Shown here: piece by piece, positions 22,347-33,166 of the stretch | Numbering within the stretch: position 1 is the stretch's first letter | Layout: every line of letters begins with the position of its first letter | Source: Purpureocillium takamizusanense | Lineage: Eukaryota; Ascomycota; Sordariomycetes; Hypocreales; Ophiocordycipitaceae | Length of the DNA stretch: 64,000 bases | Direction: 5' to 3' | Assembly: GCF_022605165.1 (NCBI RefSeq) | Contig: NC_063068.1 | Location: forward strand, 930,001-994,000 | Notes under the pieces: model-generated | Seen by the model: the letters and a program-made list of their open reading frames with translations, nothing else | Database searches by the model: none | What the model was told of the DNA's origin: nothing | Program-made: the position numbers and the translations under genes

Positions 22347-23122
22347 CTAAGCTTCATGAACCACGACTATGACCTTGCCGGCGCTCGGCCCCCTCTTGAC
22401 GCGCTCATACGCCTTGGGCGCGTCCTCGAACCTGTACTCGGAGTCCACCACGGTCCTGAGCTTGCCGTCGGCGATCCAGGCGGCAGTCTGGGCCAGGTCC
22501 TCGTGGCTGTTGCGCGTCAGGTACGGCACGACCCTGTTCCTGCCGCCGCCGAGGAAGGCCGGGCGCAGCAGGGCGTTGGCCATGTTTGCGGTGCTGGCGA
22601 GCGAGACCTCGCCGCCGACGAAGACGTAGGGCGCGGCGGGCTTGAGGAACGAGGCCGACGCGGCGCGCAGCAGCGGCGTGTCCGAATCCATGGTACCGGC
22701 GGCGGCGGCCGTTGTTTGCTCGGGCAGCTTGGCGTACTCGTCGGGCTTGAGGAGGGCGTACTCGGCGAGCGAGCCGGCGCGCTTGGTGGGATCGAGACGG
22801 CCGAGGACGGCGTCGCCCGGCTTGACGTCGGCGGCGGCCTCGTCTCCCTGAGGAGACGGATGCTGCTGCACGGCGACGACGCGGGCACAGAGGTCCATGC
22901 CGGGCGTCTTGGGGAACGGGGCGAGCAGGCGCGCGAGCATGCCCGCCTCGGCGACCTTGTAGTCGGCTGGGTTGAGCCCGGCGGCGCGGCGGCGAGGTCT
23001 GCGTCCGAGGGGCGGGCCGAGGTGGTGAGGGCGAGGGTGGACGCGACGGGGCCCGGGGAGGAAAATTGCCACGTTTTCATCGTGGTGGTGGTGTTGCTGC
23101 TGCTGCTGCTGTCGTCGGTCAT
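22347..23122 (-). pseudogene. Decayed zinc-less alcohol dehydrogenase / quinone reductase (MDR) gene
   Basis: The coding remnant starts near MKTWQFSSPGPV (ATG about 23080) with the N-terminal MDR domain, but the frame shifts around 22985-23000. AAGLNPADYKVAEAG and PGMDLCARVVAV lie in a different frame from the start. Downstream, the chain passes from ALLKPDEYAKLPE almost directly to SASFLKPAAPYVFVGGE. The family's central part, which contains the Rossmann GGVG nucleotide-binding motif and about 130 residues, is absent. The C-terminal RTVVDSEYRFEDAPKAYERV and the terminal GKVIVVV strand are intact. About 240 residues remain versus 340-370 in the family. Without the NAD(P) core it cannot be an active oxidoreductase. 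A sequencing artefact could explain the frameshift but hardly the clean core loss. Confidence 0.75.
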
Positions 23123-24052
23123 TGCGGATGGTGGTGGTGGTGGTGGTGATGGTGGTGAGGCTCGATTTGTTTCATGAAACTGCGAGAGTCGTGTGAGTGA
23201 TGGATGGTAGGTACAATCGGCCGTGTATTGTAGGCCTCATTTTTGTGAGCAAGACGGGATACGGCCAGCAGTGGTGTGTGTCGCGCGGCTGCGTGCCTGC
23301 GACGCCGGTCGGATGAGGAATCAAGTGCGTCATGGTGTTGAGTTTGTTGCTGGGCGCATCTCAGCGAGGACGACCCCGCTGTAACTATACTGTAGATAAT
23401 GGGCCTGTAGATGTACGAACGGGACACAACCTGTGCACCGCCCGCCAATCGGCTCCCGCTCATACAAGTTCAACAAGTCCGGATGCTGGATTGATGGAGC
23501 ATGTCTCTCTCTTGCTGCTTCAGGCTGTAGACTGCAGTTTTTGGCTGCTCAACGGTAAGTCGGCCACAGACGGCGAGTGAGCACTCACTCACTCACTCCC
23601 CGTCAATTATAGTCACCTCTTCTCGGCTTATTACACCTCAACATATCATTCTCAAGTCACTCACCTCCACCTCACCTACCAAGGTGCACATGTCGTCACC
23701 ACAACACCCATGCGCAGAGATCTTGTTTTTCTTCTCTACATGTACACACAAGATGCGAGGAGAATGCCCCCCAAGGGTTCGCTTCAGCATGCTCGTGCAA
23801 CCTGGCGGGTGGACCACACGCACGCACCACTCGCTCGCCCCAGGCGTGATTGGCAAGCCCCCCCCCCAGGGCCCAGACCAATATTGCGGCTGAGGCGCAT
23901 CGCGACCAACCGGCCGTCTCAGGCACCAGTCACCATGGCCACCACCACCAGCATCACTGCCATAAATACACAGGGGAACCCGGACCGCCGCGTCTCTTTC
24001 TGCGCGCCATGACGACGTCTGCGTCGTGGCTTGCGCCGCACCCGTCCATCCG
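23123..24052. other. Intergenic region upstream of the HET-domain gene
   Basis: It contains a GGT/GAT trinucleotide run at 23133-23160, CACT repeats near 23582-23598 and pyrimidine-rich sequence. No supported gene. The right part is the probable leader of the gene at 24053. Confidence 0.5.
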
Positions 24053-26731
24053 ATGCCACCGCCGCCCCTGGCATCGTCCTCCCTGCTGGACTCCATCGCC
24101 AACATCATCACCACCACCGGCGGCGCGCTGAAGCCCTACGAGTACGCGCCGCTCGACCCCTCGCGCCGCACCTTTCGCCTCATCGAGCTGCTCCCGCCCA
24201 GGCCTGCCCTCCTCCCCGGCTGCCATGGCACCGTACGCGTCCGCATCTTCGAGCGGGACGTCGATGCCGACGCCGACGCCGACGTCGCCCCCGGCACTGG
24301 CCAGGTGAGCGCGCCGCCGTACGACGCCCTGTCCTACACGTGGGACATCCCCGAGGGCGTCACGGAGCCCGACCGCCGCATCATCGTCGAGCCTTCTGGC
24401 CCCAATGGCGATGGCGTCGATGATGATGGTCGTCCTCGTGAGCTGCGCATCTACCGGGCCCTCGAGCTCGCGCTGCTGTACCTCTCCCCCACGGCAGGAG
24501 GAGAAGACAGCGATGGTGAGGACGGCCACGACGATATAGACGGCAAGAATCGCCGCCGCCGCCCGCTCTTTGTTGACCAAATCTGCCTCAACCAGCGCGA
24601 CGCCGTCGAAAAGAGCGTCCAGGTGCCGCTCATGCGCGTCATCTACGCCCGCTGCGCGCGCACCCTCATCTGGCTCGGTCCCCCGACGCGCGCCTCGGAC
24701 CGCTACCTCGACTATGTCGCCGCCGAGGTGCTCCCCGGCGGCGACGGTGTGCTGGGCCGGCTGCTGGGCCCGCGCGTGTCGTCGGCCATGCGCATTTTTG
24801 ACGCCGTCGTGGCGGAGGAGGACCCCGTGCCTGTGCAGCAGCAGCAGCCCACTACCGACGGCCACGACGACCAAGACAAAGACGAGGAGGAACGCAAAGA
24901 GGAGCACCGCCGCCTGCGCGACGACTACGACGCGCTGCTCGGCCTCGTGAACCGCTGCGGCGACGCCCTCCCTCTCGACGGCATGGCCGACGTGCTGTCG
25001 CGACCGTGGAACAACCGCCTCTGGACCATCCAGGAGGCGACGCTCGCGCCCCTCGTCGTCTTCGTCTGCGGCCGCCGCACCCTCTGCTTCGACTGCATGC
25101 GCGCCGCCCTCTTCTTCTTCAACGTCGCCAACACCCACTGGGTGCGCCGCGCCCGCGGCGGCGGCGTCCCCCGCCCGCCCCGCGAGCTGCGCGCCCGCGC
25201 CGCCCTGCTCGACCTCGGCGCCGGCATGGGCCGCATCTTCCAGGAGCGCAAGGCCGTGCACCGCCTGCGCCGCCGCGCGGGGCTCATGGACGTGCTGCTC
25301 AAGTACAACGTCGTCGGCGACGAGGGCGGCGGCGTCGTCCCCGTCAAGATCGGCGCCCGCTTGCCCGAGGACCGCGTCTTCGCGCTGCTCGGGCTCGTCG
25401 ACGAGGCGGACCCCCTCGCCGCGAGGGTGCGCGTGCGCTACGGCGGCGAGGACGTCGTCGCGCGCGTCTACACCGAGGTCACGGGCATGCTGCTCGAGGA
25501 GACGGTCGACGCGCTGCTCTTCGCCCAGCGGCCGCGCACCACCCCTGGCCTGCCCTCGTGGGTTATCGACTGGGCCATGGCCGTGCGCCTGCCCGTCGGG
25601 TACGCGCGCCTCAAGCAGCCCGTCTTTGCGGCCTCGTCGTCCTGTGGGAAGGACGCCGCGCCGCGCGCCGCTCGCTTCACCGTCGACGACGCCGCGGGGA
25701 GGCTGACCATTCGTGGCGTCGCCGTCGACAAGGTCGTCCGCGTAGGGGAGCAGACGTACTGCCGAGACCCCGAGGGCCGCATCACCGAGCTGGTCGACAA
25801 GCGCTCCGCACGCCGCGTCTTCGAGGAGGTGGACGAGTTTGTGCGCGAGGCCCGTCGCGGCGACGGCGGCGGCCACATCATCAAGCGGCAGCAAGACAGG
25901 GACGCTGGCAAGAACGAGCGTGGCGACGACCAGGAAGAAGAAGTAGAAGAAGAAGGCGACGACCAAGAGGAGCAGCAGCGCGCGCACCGACATACGTGCC
26001 TCCGCGTCTGCGACTCGGGCCTCTCATGGCGCTACTTCCGCAGCCGTCTCGACAGCAGCAGCACCACCACCACCACCACGGCCGCCGCCAGCATGGCCAA
26101 GCTCTCGACCCTCGAAGCCAGCATCTCCAACGTGGGCCTCCGCCTCCTCCGCGCCGACGCCACGCGGGACGCCTACCGCATCACGCGCATCTACGCCACC
26201 ATCGGCATCACGCCCTGGTACTGGGTCCCCGCGCCCGAGTTCTCCGCCCTGCGCCTCCTCGCGTGCGACCCGCCCGCCGCCCTGCGCCTGCTGCGCGACG
26301 CCGCCGTCGACTTCGTCGAGGACATGCTCGGCCTGGCCCTCGCGTCGGCGGCCGTCGGGTTCGCCGCGTGGTGGGTCGTCTTCCGCCGCCGCTTCAAGTA
26401 CGTCACGCTGCGGCAGGACGCCGGCGCCTTTGCCCGCGTCGGGCTCGATCCCCAGGCCGTGCTGGACCCGGACATGGGCGAGTTCACGGGACACCTGCTA
26501 AGGAACGTGGGCAGGAGGGTGTACAGGACCCAGAGTGGCCGCGTGGGCATGGGCCCGGCGGAGACGAGCGCGGGCGACGACGTGGTGGTCTTGTATGGGG
26601 CTTCGGTGCCTCACGTGCTGCGGGATAGGGGGGACGGCACCAACGAGTTCATTGGCGAGACATACTGCGATGGCATCATGGACGGGGAGGCCCTGGACTC
26701 TGGCCTAGAGAAAGACTTTGTTCTGACTTAG
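24053..26731 (+). CDS. HET-domain (heterokaryon incompatibility) protein
   Basis: Protein of the fungal non-self recognition superfamily (HET domain, PF06985 type), intronless, 892 aa. The ATG at 24053 is the first ATG; the open frame upstream has only GTG. HET blocks are visible in order: PPYDALSYTWD (about 88-98), LFVDQICLNQRD (about 172-183) with EKSVQVPLMRVIY and TLIWLG, then LSRPWNNRLWTIQEATLA (about 316-333). The first two blocks are separated by an Asp/Gly-rich insert, and a Gln/Asp/Glu-rich insert lies near residues 265-285. A Glu/Asp-rich segment occurs near 625-650. A hydrophobic stretch (LALASAAVGFAAWWVVF, about 763-779) could be a membrane segment. It lies next to a decayed gene, typical of variable accessory regions. 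The effector function of the C-terminal half is unknown. Confidence 0.88.
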   Translation: MPPPPLASSSLLDSIANIITTTGGALKPYEYAPLDPSRRTFRLIELLPPRPALLPGCHGTVRVRIFERDVDADADADVAPGTGQVSAPPYDALSYTWDIPEGVTEPDRRIIVEPSGPNGDGVDDDGRPRELRIYRALELALLYLSPTAGGEDSDGEDGHDDIDGKNRRRRPLFVDQICLNQRDAVEKSVQVPLMRVIYARCARTLIWLGPPTRASDRYLDYVAAEVLPGGDGVLGRLLGPRVSSAMRIFDAVVAEEDPVPVQQQQPTTDGHDDQDKDEEERKEEHRRLRDDYDALLGLVNRCGDALPLDGMADVLSRPWNNRLWTIQEATLAPLVVFVCGRRTLCFDCMRAALFFFNVANTHWVRRARGGGVPRPPRELRARAALLDLGAGMGRIFQERKAVHRLRRRAGLMDVLLKYNVVGDEGGGVVPVKIGARLPEDRVFALLGLVDEADPLAARVRVRYGGEDVVARVYTEVTGMLLEETVDALLFAQRPRTTPGLPSWVIDWAMAVRLPVGYARLKQPVFAASSSCGKDAAPRAARFTVDDAAGRLTIRGVAVDKVVRVGEQTYCRDPEGRITELVDKRSARRVFEEVDEFVREARRGDGGGHIIKRQQDRDAGKNERGDDQEEEVEEEGDDQEEQQRAHRHTCLRVCDSGLSWRYFRSRLDSSSTTTTTTAAASMAKLSTLEASISNVGLRLLRADATRDAYRITRIYATIGITPWYWVPAPEFSALRLLACDPPAALRLLRDAAVDFVEDMLGLALASAAVGFAAWWVVFRRRFKYVTLRQDAGAFARVGLDPQAVLDPDMGEFTGHLLRNVGRRVYRTQSGRVGMGPAETSAGDDVVVLYGASVPHVLRDRGDGTNEFIGETYCDGIMDGEALDSGLEKDFVLT

Positions 26732-26894
26732 AAGCTGTCACGATGTATTGAACCGCCTGCACTTCACTGGCTTGTTGGTCATGATACACGCCAATCGGGT
26801 CAAAAGCCAGGCTAGGATGGCGCAAAAGAGCAACTAGATTCATAAGATTCATAAAATTCATTAGACTCATCAAAGCCGGCCAATCCCACCCTCA

Positions 26895-29341
26895 TCACCA
26901 GGTGGCAGGCCCAAACGTCCCATTCTCCGGCACCGCCTTGACAACCGCAGCATACGTCGCGTCCAGCGTCTCAAAGACTGTCACGTTCCCCCACCACTGC
27001 GGAGCTTTGACGCCCGGGAATGTAATTGCAAAGAAGATGATGATGGTGCTGAGGACCAGCCCGGCATCCAACGCCGCGGCCGTCACATAGTTGTAAGTCG
27101 ACCACCAGCCATGCCACTTGCGCCGTATCCAGCGATTGAAGATGAGCCCAAAAATCGCCCACGACGAGAAACTGAGCGGCGTCGCTGGCGGGAGCCACGC
27201 CATGGCGCCGAGCATGATGGGAGCCTGGAAGTGGCCGAAGAAGCTGATTTTGAGGCGCTTCGTGAGCACGTACAGAATGATCGGCATCGACGCCCCGATC
27301 AGCCAGAACCAGTTGAATTGGGCGTACATGCTGCCCGCGCCAAACATGCGCCGAGGACCGATGACGCCCCATACGATGCTCGACGAGAAGAATGCGCGGC
27401 CGTTCGGGCAGGTGAAGTGGCTGGTCTGCTTATTGTCGCACACGCCGTCGATGTTGCCCAGAGTCCAGTTCATGACGGAAATCTGGACGAACACGGCCCA
27501 TATCGTGGCCACGACCTGGCAGATGAAAGTGACGCGTGGCGGCACCTTCATGTAGTGTGCGAGCTTCAAGTTGCCGCTATAGGTCTGTGCCTGGCCCAGC
27601 GTGATGGTACTAAACACCTTGAACATCATGACGCCAATCGGCCGGCCGGGGATGATGAAGCCCGCGAGAAAGGGCGATATGACGTTGAGGCTCAGCAGGA
27701 TGTTGGACACGGCAAGGATCATCGTGGTGGGGACGACAAAAACCATGGCGATGATAATGGACACGAAAAAGGCCCACCAGGGCAATTGCGACTCGAAGCC
27801 CTCGGCGGTGGCAAGGCCAAGCGCAACGGACAAGACGAACAGAACAGCGTACCACCAGTCTGGGGCGTGCGTGTACTTCTTCATCAACTTCATGTGCACG
27901 TCGGGCTCTTGGTTGTGGGCGGCCCTGAAACGATACCACACCTCTTTGCCATGATACAGCCCGACGTGGACAATGGCAGACGTGAGCGCGGCAAAAGAGA
28001 GCCCGTAGTTGAGGGCAAACGTAGGAGCCAGGAATAAAGGCGAATACGACTTGTACTTGGCCTCGTCAAAGGTGTAACCGGGACCGAGGATGCGACTGAC
28101 ATTATAGTAGTTTTGAGTGTTATCATAGGTCTGAGCCGTGACCAGAGGCAGATAGTCGGCGAACAGGGCGCCGCTGTATGTGATGCCAATGGTGGTAATG
28201 ATGACAAACAGGAACAGGCCGACCAAGGTGTTGACGTGCGAATGTGTCGGGGCGAGTAGAGGATCGCCGAGATAGGCAGTCACATATGTCCAGTCAAACG
28301 TGATGGGAATGAGCGAGAGACCAGTCACGCCACCAAACAGCTGATTGACCACAACGTTGTTGGGTTTGATCCATGTGATAAAGGCAAAGACAGACAGCCC
28401 TTGAAACAAGACGCCGGGAATCCAGTAGTAGCAGAACATGGCCATGGCGACGAGGCCGAACCAGCGATAGCGGCTGATGCGCCAGCCATTAGAGTGCACG
28501 CCATCGCTCTTGCTCTTATCGTGCAGCGCATAAAACAGGGACGTGTTGGCGAATTGGTTGGGCCACATCATGGCGGCAGGCCAGACGAGAAAGCGGCGGA
28601 AGATGCCAGCGAGGGAGATGCCGATGAGCTGTGAGCTCAGGGTGAAGAGGAGAGAGAAGCCCCATCCCAGGTTGAGATTGTAGAACGGCTTGCCCTGCAG
28701 GGCGAGCAGGGCGTCGGTGCTATAGGCGTAGCCAATGCACACGTTGGCCATGAGCGTAACGACGACATGTTCCTTGATGGTGAAAGGGCCCGGGTTCAGG
28801 GTCCAGCGTAGACCGAACGTGTTGAAGACTCTGGTCGGGAGCAGCTTAGCCCAAGCGCACCCAATAGGGTAGACCAGCAGCTGGACAACAATGGCGGGAA
28901 AGTTGATGGCCGGGCTCCTACATCAGGGGTGAGCTTCAGCGCACGTCGCAGATATGGACCATCCTACCTCATGCTGAGAAACATGTTGAGCCCGCTGCCT
29001 ATGGTGACGAAAAACATGCCAAGTGTCCAGGCCCTCACGGTGTTGGCCACCTCCTCACCGTCCGTATTGCGCACGGCGGCCCGGACCTCTTCATAAGGTG
29101 AGTCTTCGGTGAAGAGGGCGTCGGCTTGAAGCAGCTCCTTTGGATCGCCATGTTCGATAGCTGCATTGACAATATCAAGCTTGTCCTTGGGCAGATTCGG
29201 ATCCCACTGATGCGCCTTGCGGATCTCTTCCAGCTCGGCGCGTGCGGCTTCGATACGCTCGATATCCGGAGAGGGCGACTTCTCATCGCTGTACTTGTCC
29301 GAGACGGGCTCAGAGCCCGTGTTGAAAGGGTTCTTCATCAT
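26895..29341 (-). CDS. OPT-family oligopeptide transporter
   Basis: Proton-coupled importer of small peptides or peptide-like metal chelates at the plasma membrane or an inner membrane. Exons 29341-28968 and 28917-26895 with a 50-bp intron give 798 aa, normal for fungal OPTs. The N-terminus is a hydrophilic cytosolic tail with the family element DSPYEEVRAAVRNTD. The remainder is a series of hydrophobic segments, including WTLGMFFVTIGSGLNMFLS, SPAINFPAIVVQLLVYPIG, QLIGISLAGIFRRFLVWPA, TPLSFSSWAIFGLIFN and a last segment near VLSTIIIFFAITFPG. The SPAINFPAI and YPIGCAWAKLLP motifs are characteristic of the family. A second in-frame ATG follows directly at 29338. The substrate is not predictable. 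Confidence 0.92.
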
Positions 29342-30825
29342 AAACGCGTGCCGAGAGATGACTGTTCACCACGCAGACGCAGAGACACTGCATGCCGATA
29401 CGCAAAGCCCCTGGGGATCGTCCGCTTAAAGCAGGACGAACCTCGTTGCCGGGATGGGATGGTGCACTTACACGACAACCATGGTCGCACTGGCGACCCC
29501 CACGAGCGGTCCTTCACGGCTCAGCAGTGTGCTGGCGCTCCACATAGTCGAGCATCCCCGCGTTACATTCTTGTAGCGCGTCTGGCGAACGATGGGATGG
29601 AGGCGACGGCTATCTCACGACCCCGCATTCCCATGATACCCATATTCACCCGGACGATACCCGCTCCTGCAATGTTACGCAGCGTTGGTGCGAGGGAGGT
29701 GGCATGTCGTTTAAGTCCGTGGCGTCGGCCAATTTCAGGGAACAAGCCATGGCGCCGGGCTGCGTCTGCCGACAGACCGTAGCTTGCTTGGCTCTGGTAC
29801 TTCATACGTAAGTTAGCTACTAGCAGCAAGCTCTAGCAAGGCCGTACTAGAGGTTGCGTACCGGCTTTTAAGCGACCTCGTGCCGGGCATGGCCAGTTGC
29901 ACCCCAAAAGTCCCTTGATTACGGCCGAAGAGCTTACCTAGCTCCATGTCCATTGACAAGGACGCTGCCGATGATAGGCGCGCGAGAATTCATGGACGCC
30001 CCTGGGCACGAGGCCGGTTCTCCGCAGCGAGCCTCAGCTTACGGGCGAGAAGAAAGATAGCCGTCGCTTTGGGCATTGAGCCGATGACATCCTTTCGTCA
30101 TGTGGCCTGGAACTGTCGCTTCCCAGGACGCTTGGCATGGAATCGAGTCCCTGGAATTGACAGGCTGAGAAGGAACAGACGTTGCACTTCCAGACGCCGC
30201 CTTGTCACGATGTTCAGCCTGACCCAACGGGATTCGCCACTGCCATCTTGTCGTCTCGCCTTGGGCCATGCCGCGTTGCAGGCGACGGTGTCGGTTGCTG
30301 GGGGGAGCCAAAGGTTCTTTCCTGTCCAGCCAGGGGTTAAGGAGGGTCCATGATAGGGATCGCCGCCGGCTCCGAACGAGCATGGGTCGGTGATTGTAGC
30401 TCCGGAGAAGCGGTCGGAGAGCTCCCCGCGAGGGTGCTGGCGTCTGCCTCGCGGCGTACGAAGCTGCTGATGTGATGAGACTGGTTGGATGGCTTGCGCA
30501 GGGTGACGTGGGAGTTCCCTCTCAACGCTGTACACAGTACCCCAAGAGTATGTCTGCAGTGTCCTATCAGTCGATGTCGGTTGTAACTTGTGGCCACGGT
30601 TCAGTGTTGACTACGTACTAACCTGGTATCGGAACGGGGCAGGGGCAAGAGGGGCAATTGGAAGGAGCGACCCCGCTACCCCATCATATCTACAACAATG
30701 GTTCCTTCTCCACTTCCTGGCTCCTGTCAGGCTCATCCACGCGAGCAGCTAGAGCTCGACAGCTTCACTGCTCTCCCACCCCGCTCGCCGTGACGCCCGT
30801 ACGTCTAGATACAATCATCCACGTC
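29342..30825. other. Intergenic region between OPT transporter and NUDIX hydrolase
   Basis: About 1.5 kb of divergent promoter DNA with no supported gene or notable repeat. Short open frames on both strands lack family features. Confidence 0.55.
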
Positions 30826-31567
30826 ATGTCCCTCACAGACGCCAAGGTCCTCTCTCAAGGGCCGCTGGTACGCCGCCTCGTGTCCCCATCGTCGCACGCG
30901 ACAAGGCACGCACGCTAACGTGTGAAATGGCAGCCCGACGACGAGGCCCGATGGGTCAAGCTCACCAAGTGAGCCCGCCGTCCGTTGGCTTCCCCCCGGA
31001 CGCCAGCCGCTGACCCTCCCCATCTCCAGGATCACGTATCAGGACCCCAAGGGCCAGACCCGCACGTGGGAGTCGTCAGAACGCCTCTCCCGCCCCCCCG
31101 ACTCTGACATTGATGGCGTGGGCATCGTCGCCGTGCTCGACAAGCCCACCGGGCCAGAGCTCGTCCTGCAGAAGCAGTTTCGCCCGCCCATCAACAAGGT
31201 AGCTATCGAGGTGCCTGCGGGTCTCATTGACGCTGGCGAGACGCCCGAGCAGGCGGCAGTCCGCGAGCTACGCGAGGAGACGGGCTATGTCGGCGTCGTG
31301 TCCGAGTCGTCGCCCGTCATGTTTAACGACCCGGGCTTCTGCAACACGAACCTGCGCATGGTCCACGTCACCATCGACATGTCATTGCCCGAGAACCAGA
31401 ACCTCAAGCCGGAGCTGGAGGAGAATGAGTTTATCGAGGTTTTCACGGTGCCGCTAGCCACGTTGTGGAACGAGTGCAAGCGACTCGAAGCCGAGGGATA
31501 CGCCATCGACGCGCGAGTCGGCACCTTTGCCGAGGGGATTCTCATGGCGCAGAGGTTGAAGCTCTGA
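30826..31567 (+). CDS. NUDIX hydrolase, ADP-ribose pyrophosphatase type
   Basis: Hydrolyses ADP-ribose and related nucleoside diphosphate sugars to AMP plus sugar phosphate; yeast Ysa1 is the relative. Exons 30826-30867, 30934-30968 and 31030-31567 give 204 aa, with two very short 5' exons (42 and 35 nt). The reading starts MSLTDAKVLSQGPL and continues through WVKLTK, RTWESSERLSRPP and DGVGIVAVL, the usual N-terminal order. The NUDIX box GLIDAGETPEQAAVRELREETG is complete (about residues 90-111): glycine, the first Glu and the REL-x-EE core are all conserved. It is tail to tail with a second, different NUDIX gene 52 bp away. Confidence 0.9.
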
Positions 31568-31619
31568 TCCGTACGCCACCCAGCATAACGGTGGGTACAT
31601 CTTGATAGAATATAGACGT

Positions 31620-32490
31620 CTAGACCTTGCCCTCCCGCCGCAACCCTTCCCACAACGCAAGCGCCGCAAGTGCCTTGGCATCTCGTGCCCCTTCCCACCA
31701 CAGGTCCTTCATTGGAACGACTTTGAGGGTAATCTTCTCCCCGTGATCGCGCAGCCCTGTCAGACGTCCGCTCCATTCGCGCAGTTGGTGTCGCGGGATT
31801 CGTCGCTCGTAGCTGTATATGGTGATGTGCTCGTCGCATCCTCCTGCGCTGGGGTACATTGCCGATGGAAGCCCTTCGTTGATACCATCCGCCTCTGGAA
31901 TTGCCGCCAGCTCGCTCAGGCACACCAGCTCGTCCTCGTGGATTGTGATGCCCAGCTCCTCCTCCATCTCCTTGGCGGCCGCGCCCTTGAAGCTTCCCGC
32001 GTCATCAACCATGCCGGCCGGCAGCTCAACGAAGCTCAAGCTGCCCGCGGGGACTCGCGGCTGCACGGTCAAGACGGCATAGCGCTCGTCCGAGGACGCC
32101 GGAAGGTCGTCGGGGACCAGCATCACGAGCATGGCGACGCTGGGGCCACGCAGGAGGGCGGCCGCCGGGAGGGTCTCTGAGGCGGAGTTGGAGACGGTCG
32201 CCGAGAGCTTGATGAAGCCCAGGCGGGAGCCTCCAAAGCGGTCGAACGACTGCACGGTCACGGAGCGCAACGCGTACGGGTCTGCGTGAAAGGGGTGGGC
32301 CTTTTGGGACTGAAGGGAGAGGGAGTTGTTGAGCGTTTCTATCCAGCTCTGTTGCAAGGTCAGCGAGGGGTTGCCATAATCTATGGAATACTTTTGGCAC
32401 CTTGAAGGGCTTGAAGGATTGAAGCTCATCCCTGCCCAGCCCTTCTGGAAGGGAGATGGGCAGAGTGTCGAGTGCGGTTGAGGCGCTCAT
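31620..32490 (-). CDS. NUDIX hydrolase, ADP-sugar/UDP-sugar diphosphatase type
   Basis: Nucleoside-diphosphate-sugar hydrolase resembling the plant NUDX14 and fungal ADP-sugar diphosphatase group. Exons 32490-32401 and 32348-31620 give 272 aa. The N-terminal domain (LPEGLGRDELQSFKPFK, then DPYALRSVTVQSFDRFG and GRLGFIKLSATV) matches that subgroup and is absent from Ysa1-type enzymes. The NUDIX box GMVDDAGSFKGAAAKEMEEELG (about 142-163) keeps the catalytic E-x-E-E-E core. It departs from the canonical pattern by Gly instead of the first Glu and Lys instead of Arg; similar departures are usual in this subgroup. No targeting signal is obvious. Confidence 0.85.
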
Positions 32491-33166
32491 TGTGTGGGAG
32501 CGTGGAGTGCTGTGACAAGATCGATTTGACTGTGCGATGACGGGATATGCGCTGGGTGTTCGTGTCTGTTTGCTTCGGCACCAACCGCTTCTGATGACGG
32601 GAATCATGACCAGATCATCCGAGGCGCGGTATGTATACGGTAGTTGCAGCGATCAGACGCAACGGGCGCCTGGGTGAACCTCCCAACCTAGGTTAGTACT
32701 AGGCAGGTTGTCTTAGACTCTTAGTAGGAGGCTTGCGGAGGCGATGCTCCACTACACTCCAGCGCAACACAGCACCTCCGCGCCTGCACCTACCAGCTGC
32801 CGCCACTGCCCTGCCTACTAATCGGCATTTATTCATCCCACTGTAATAGAATCCTGCGTATCAGCCGTCCCAGCTCGAGGGGCAAACCCCACTGACGTCA
32901 ACAGCGGCTGGCCGTGCTTCACCTGGCGATGGACTGGGCTTCCTATTCGAGACGCCTCGTCATGCTGATAACGCGCGTCACGGCCTGAGCGCCTTTCTCG
33001 CCTCTTTTCGTCTCTTCACCATACGTGTACTACATTATCTCACCTCTCTTCTTCCTGCCTACTCCATCCCTGCCCTGCCTAACAAGTACGAAGTACAGTA
33101 GAGCATTCCGCACCGTCTCGCCGCCGTCCACTCCCCCCCTCGTTCGCACCGCATCGAGGCATCTCG
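32491..33166. other. Divergent intergenic region
   Basis: A 676-bp gap between divergent starts at 32490 (minus) and 33167 (plus). No gene or repeat is evident. Confidence 0.5.

Noticed and set aside
23954..25993. 679-codon minus-strand ORF
   Set aside because: It is antisense to the HET-domain gene, has Ala/Gly/Arg/Val-biased composition from GC-rich reverse codons, and no family motifs.
25006..26628. 540-codon plus-strand ORF in a second frame
   Set aside because: Arg/Pro/Ala-rich frame shadow of the HET-domain gene.
27111..28037. 308-codon plus-strand ORF
   Set aside because: Antisense to the OPT transporter; no independent features.
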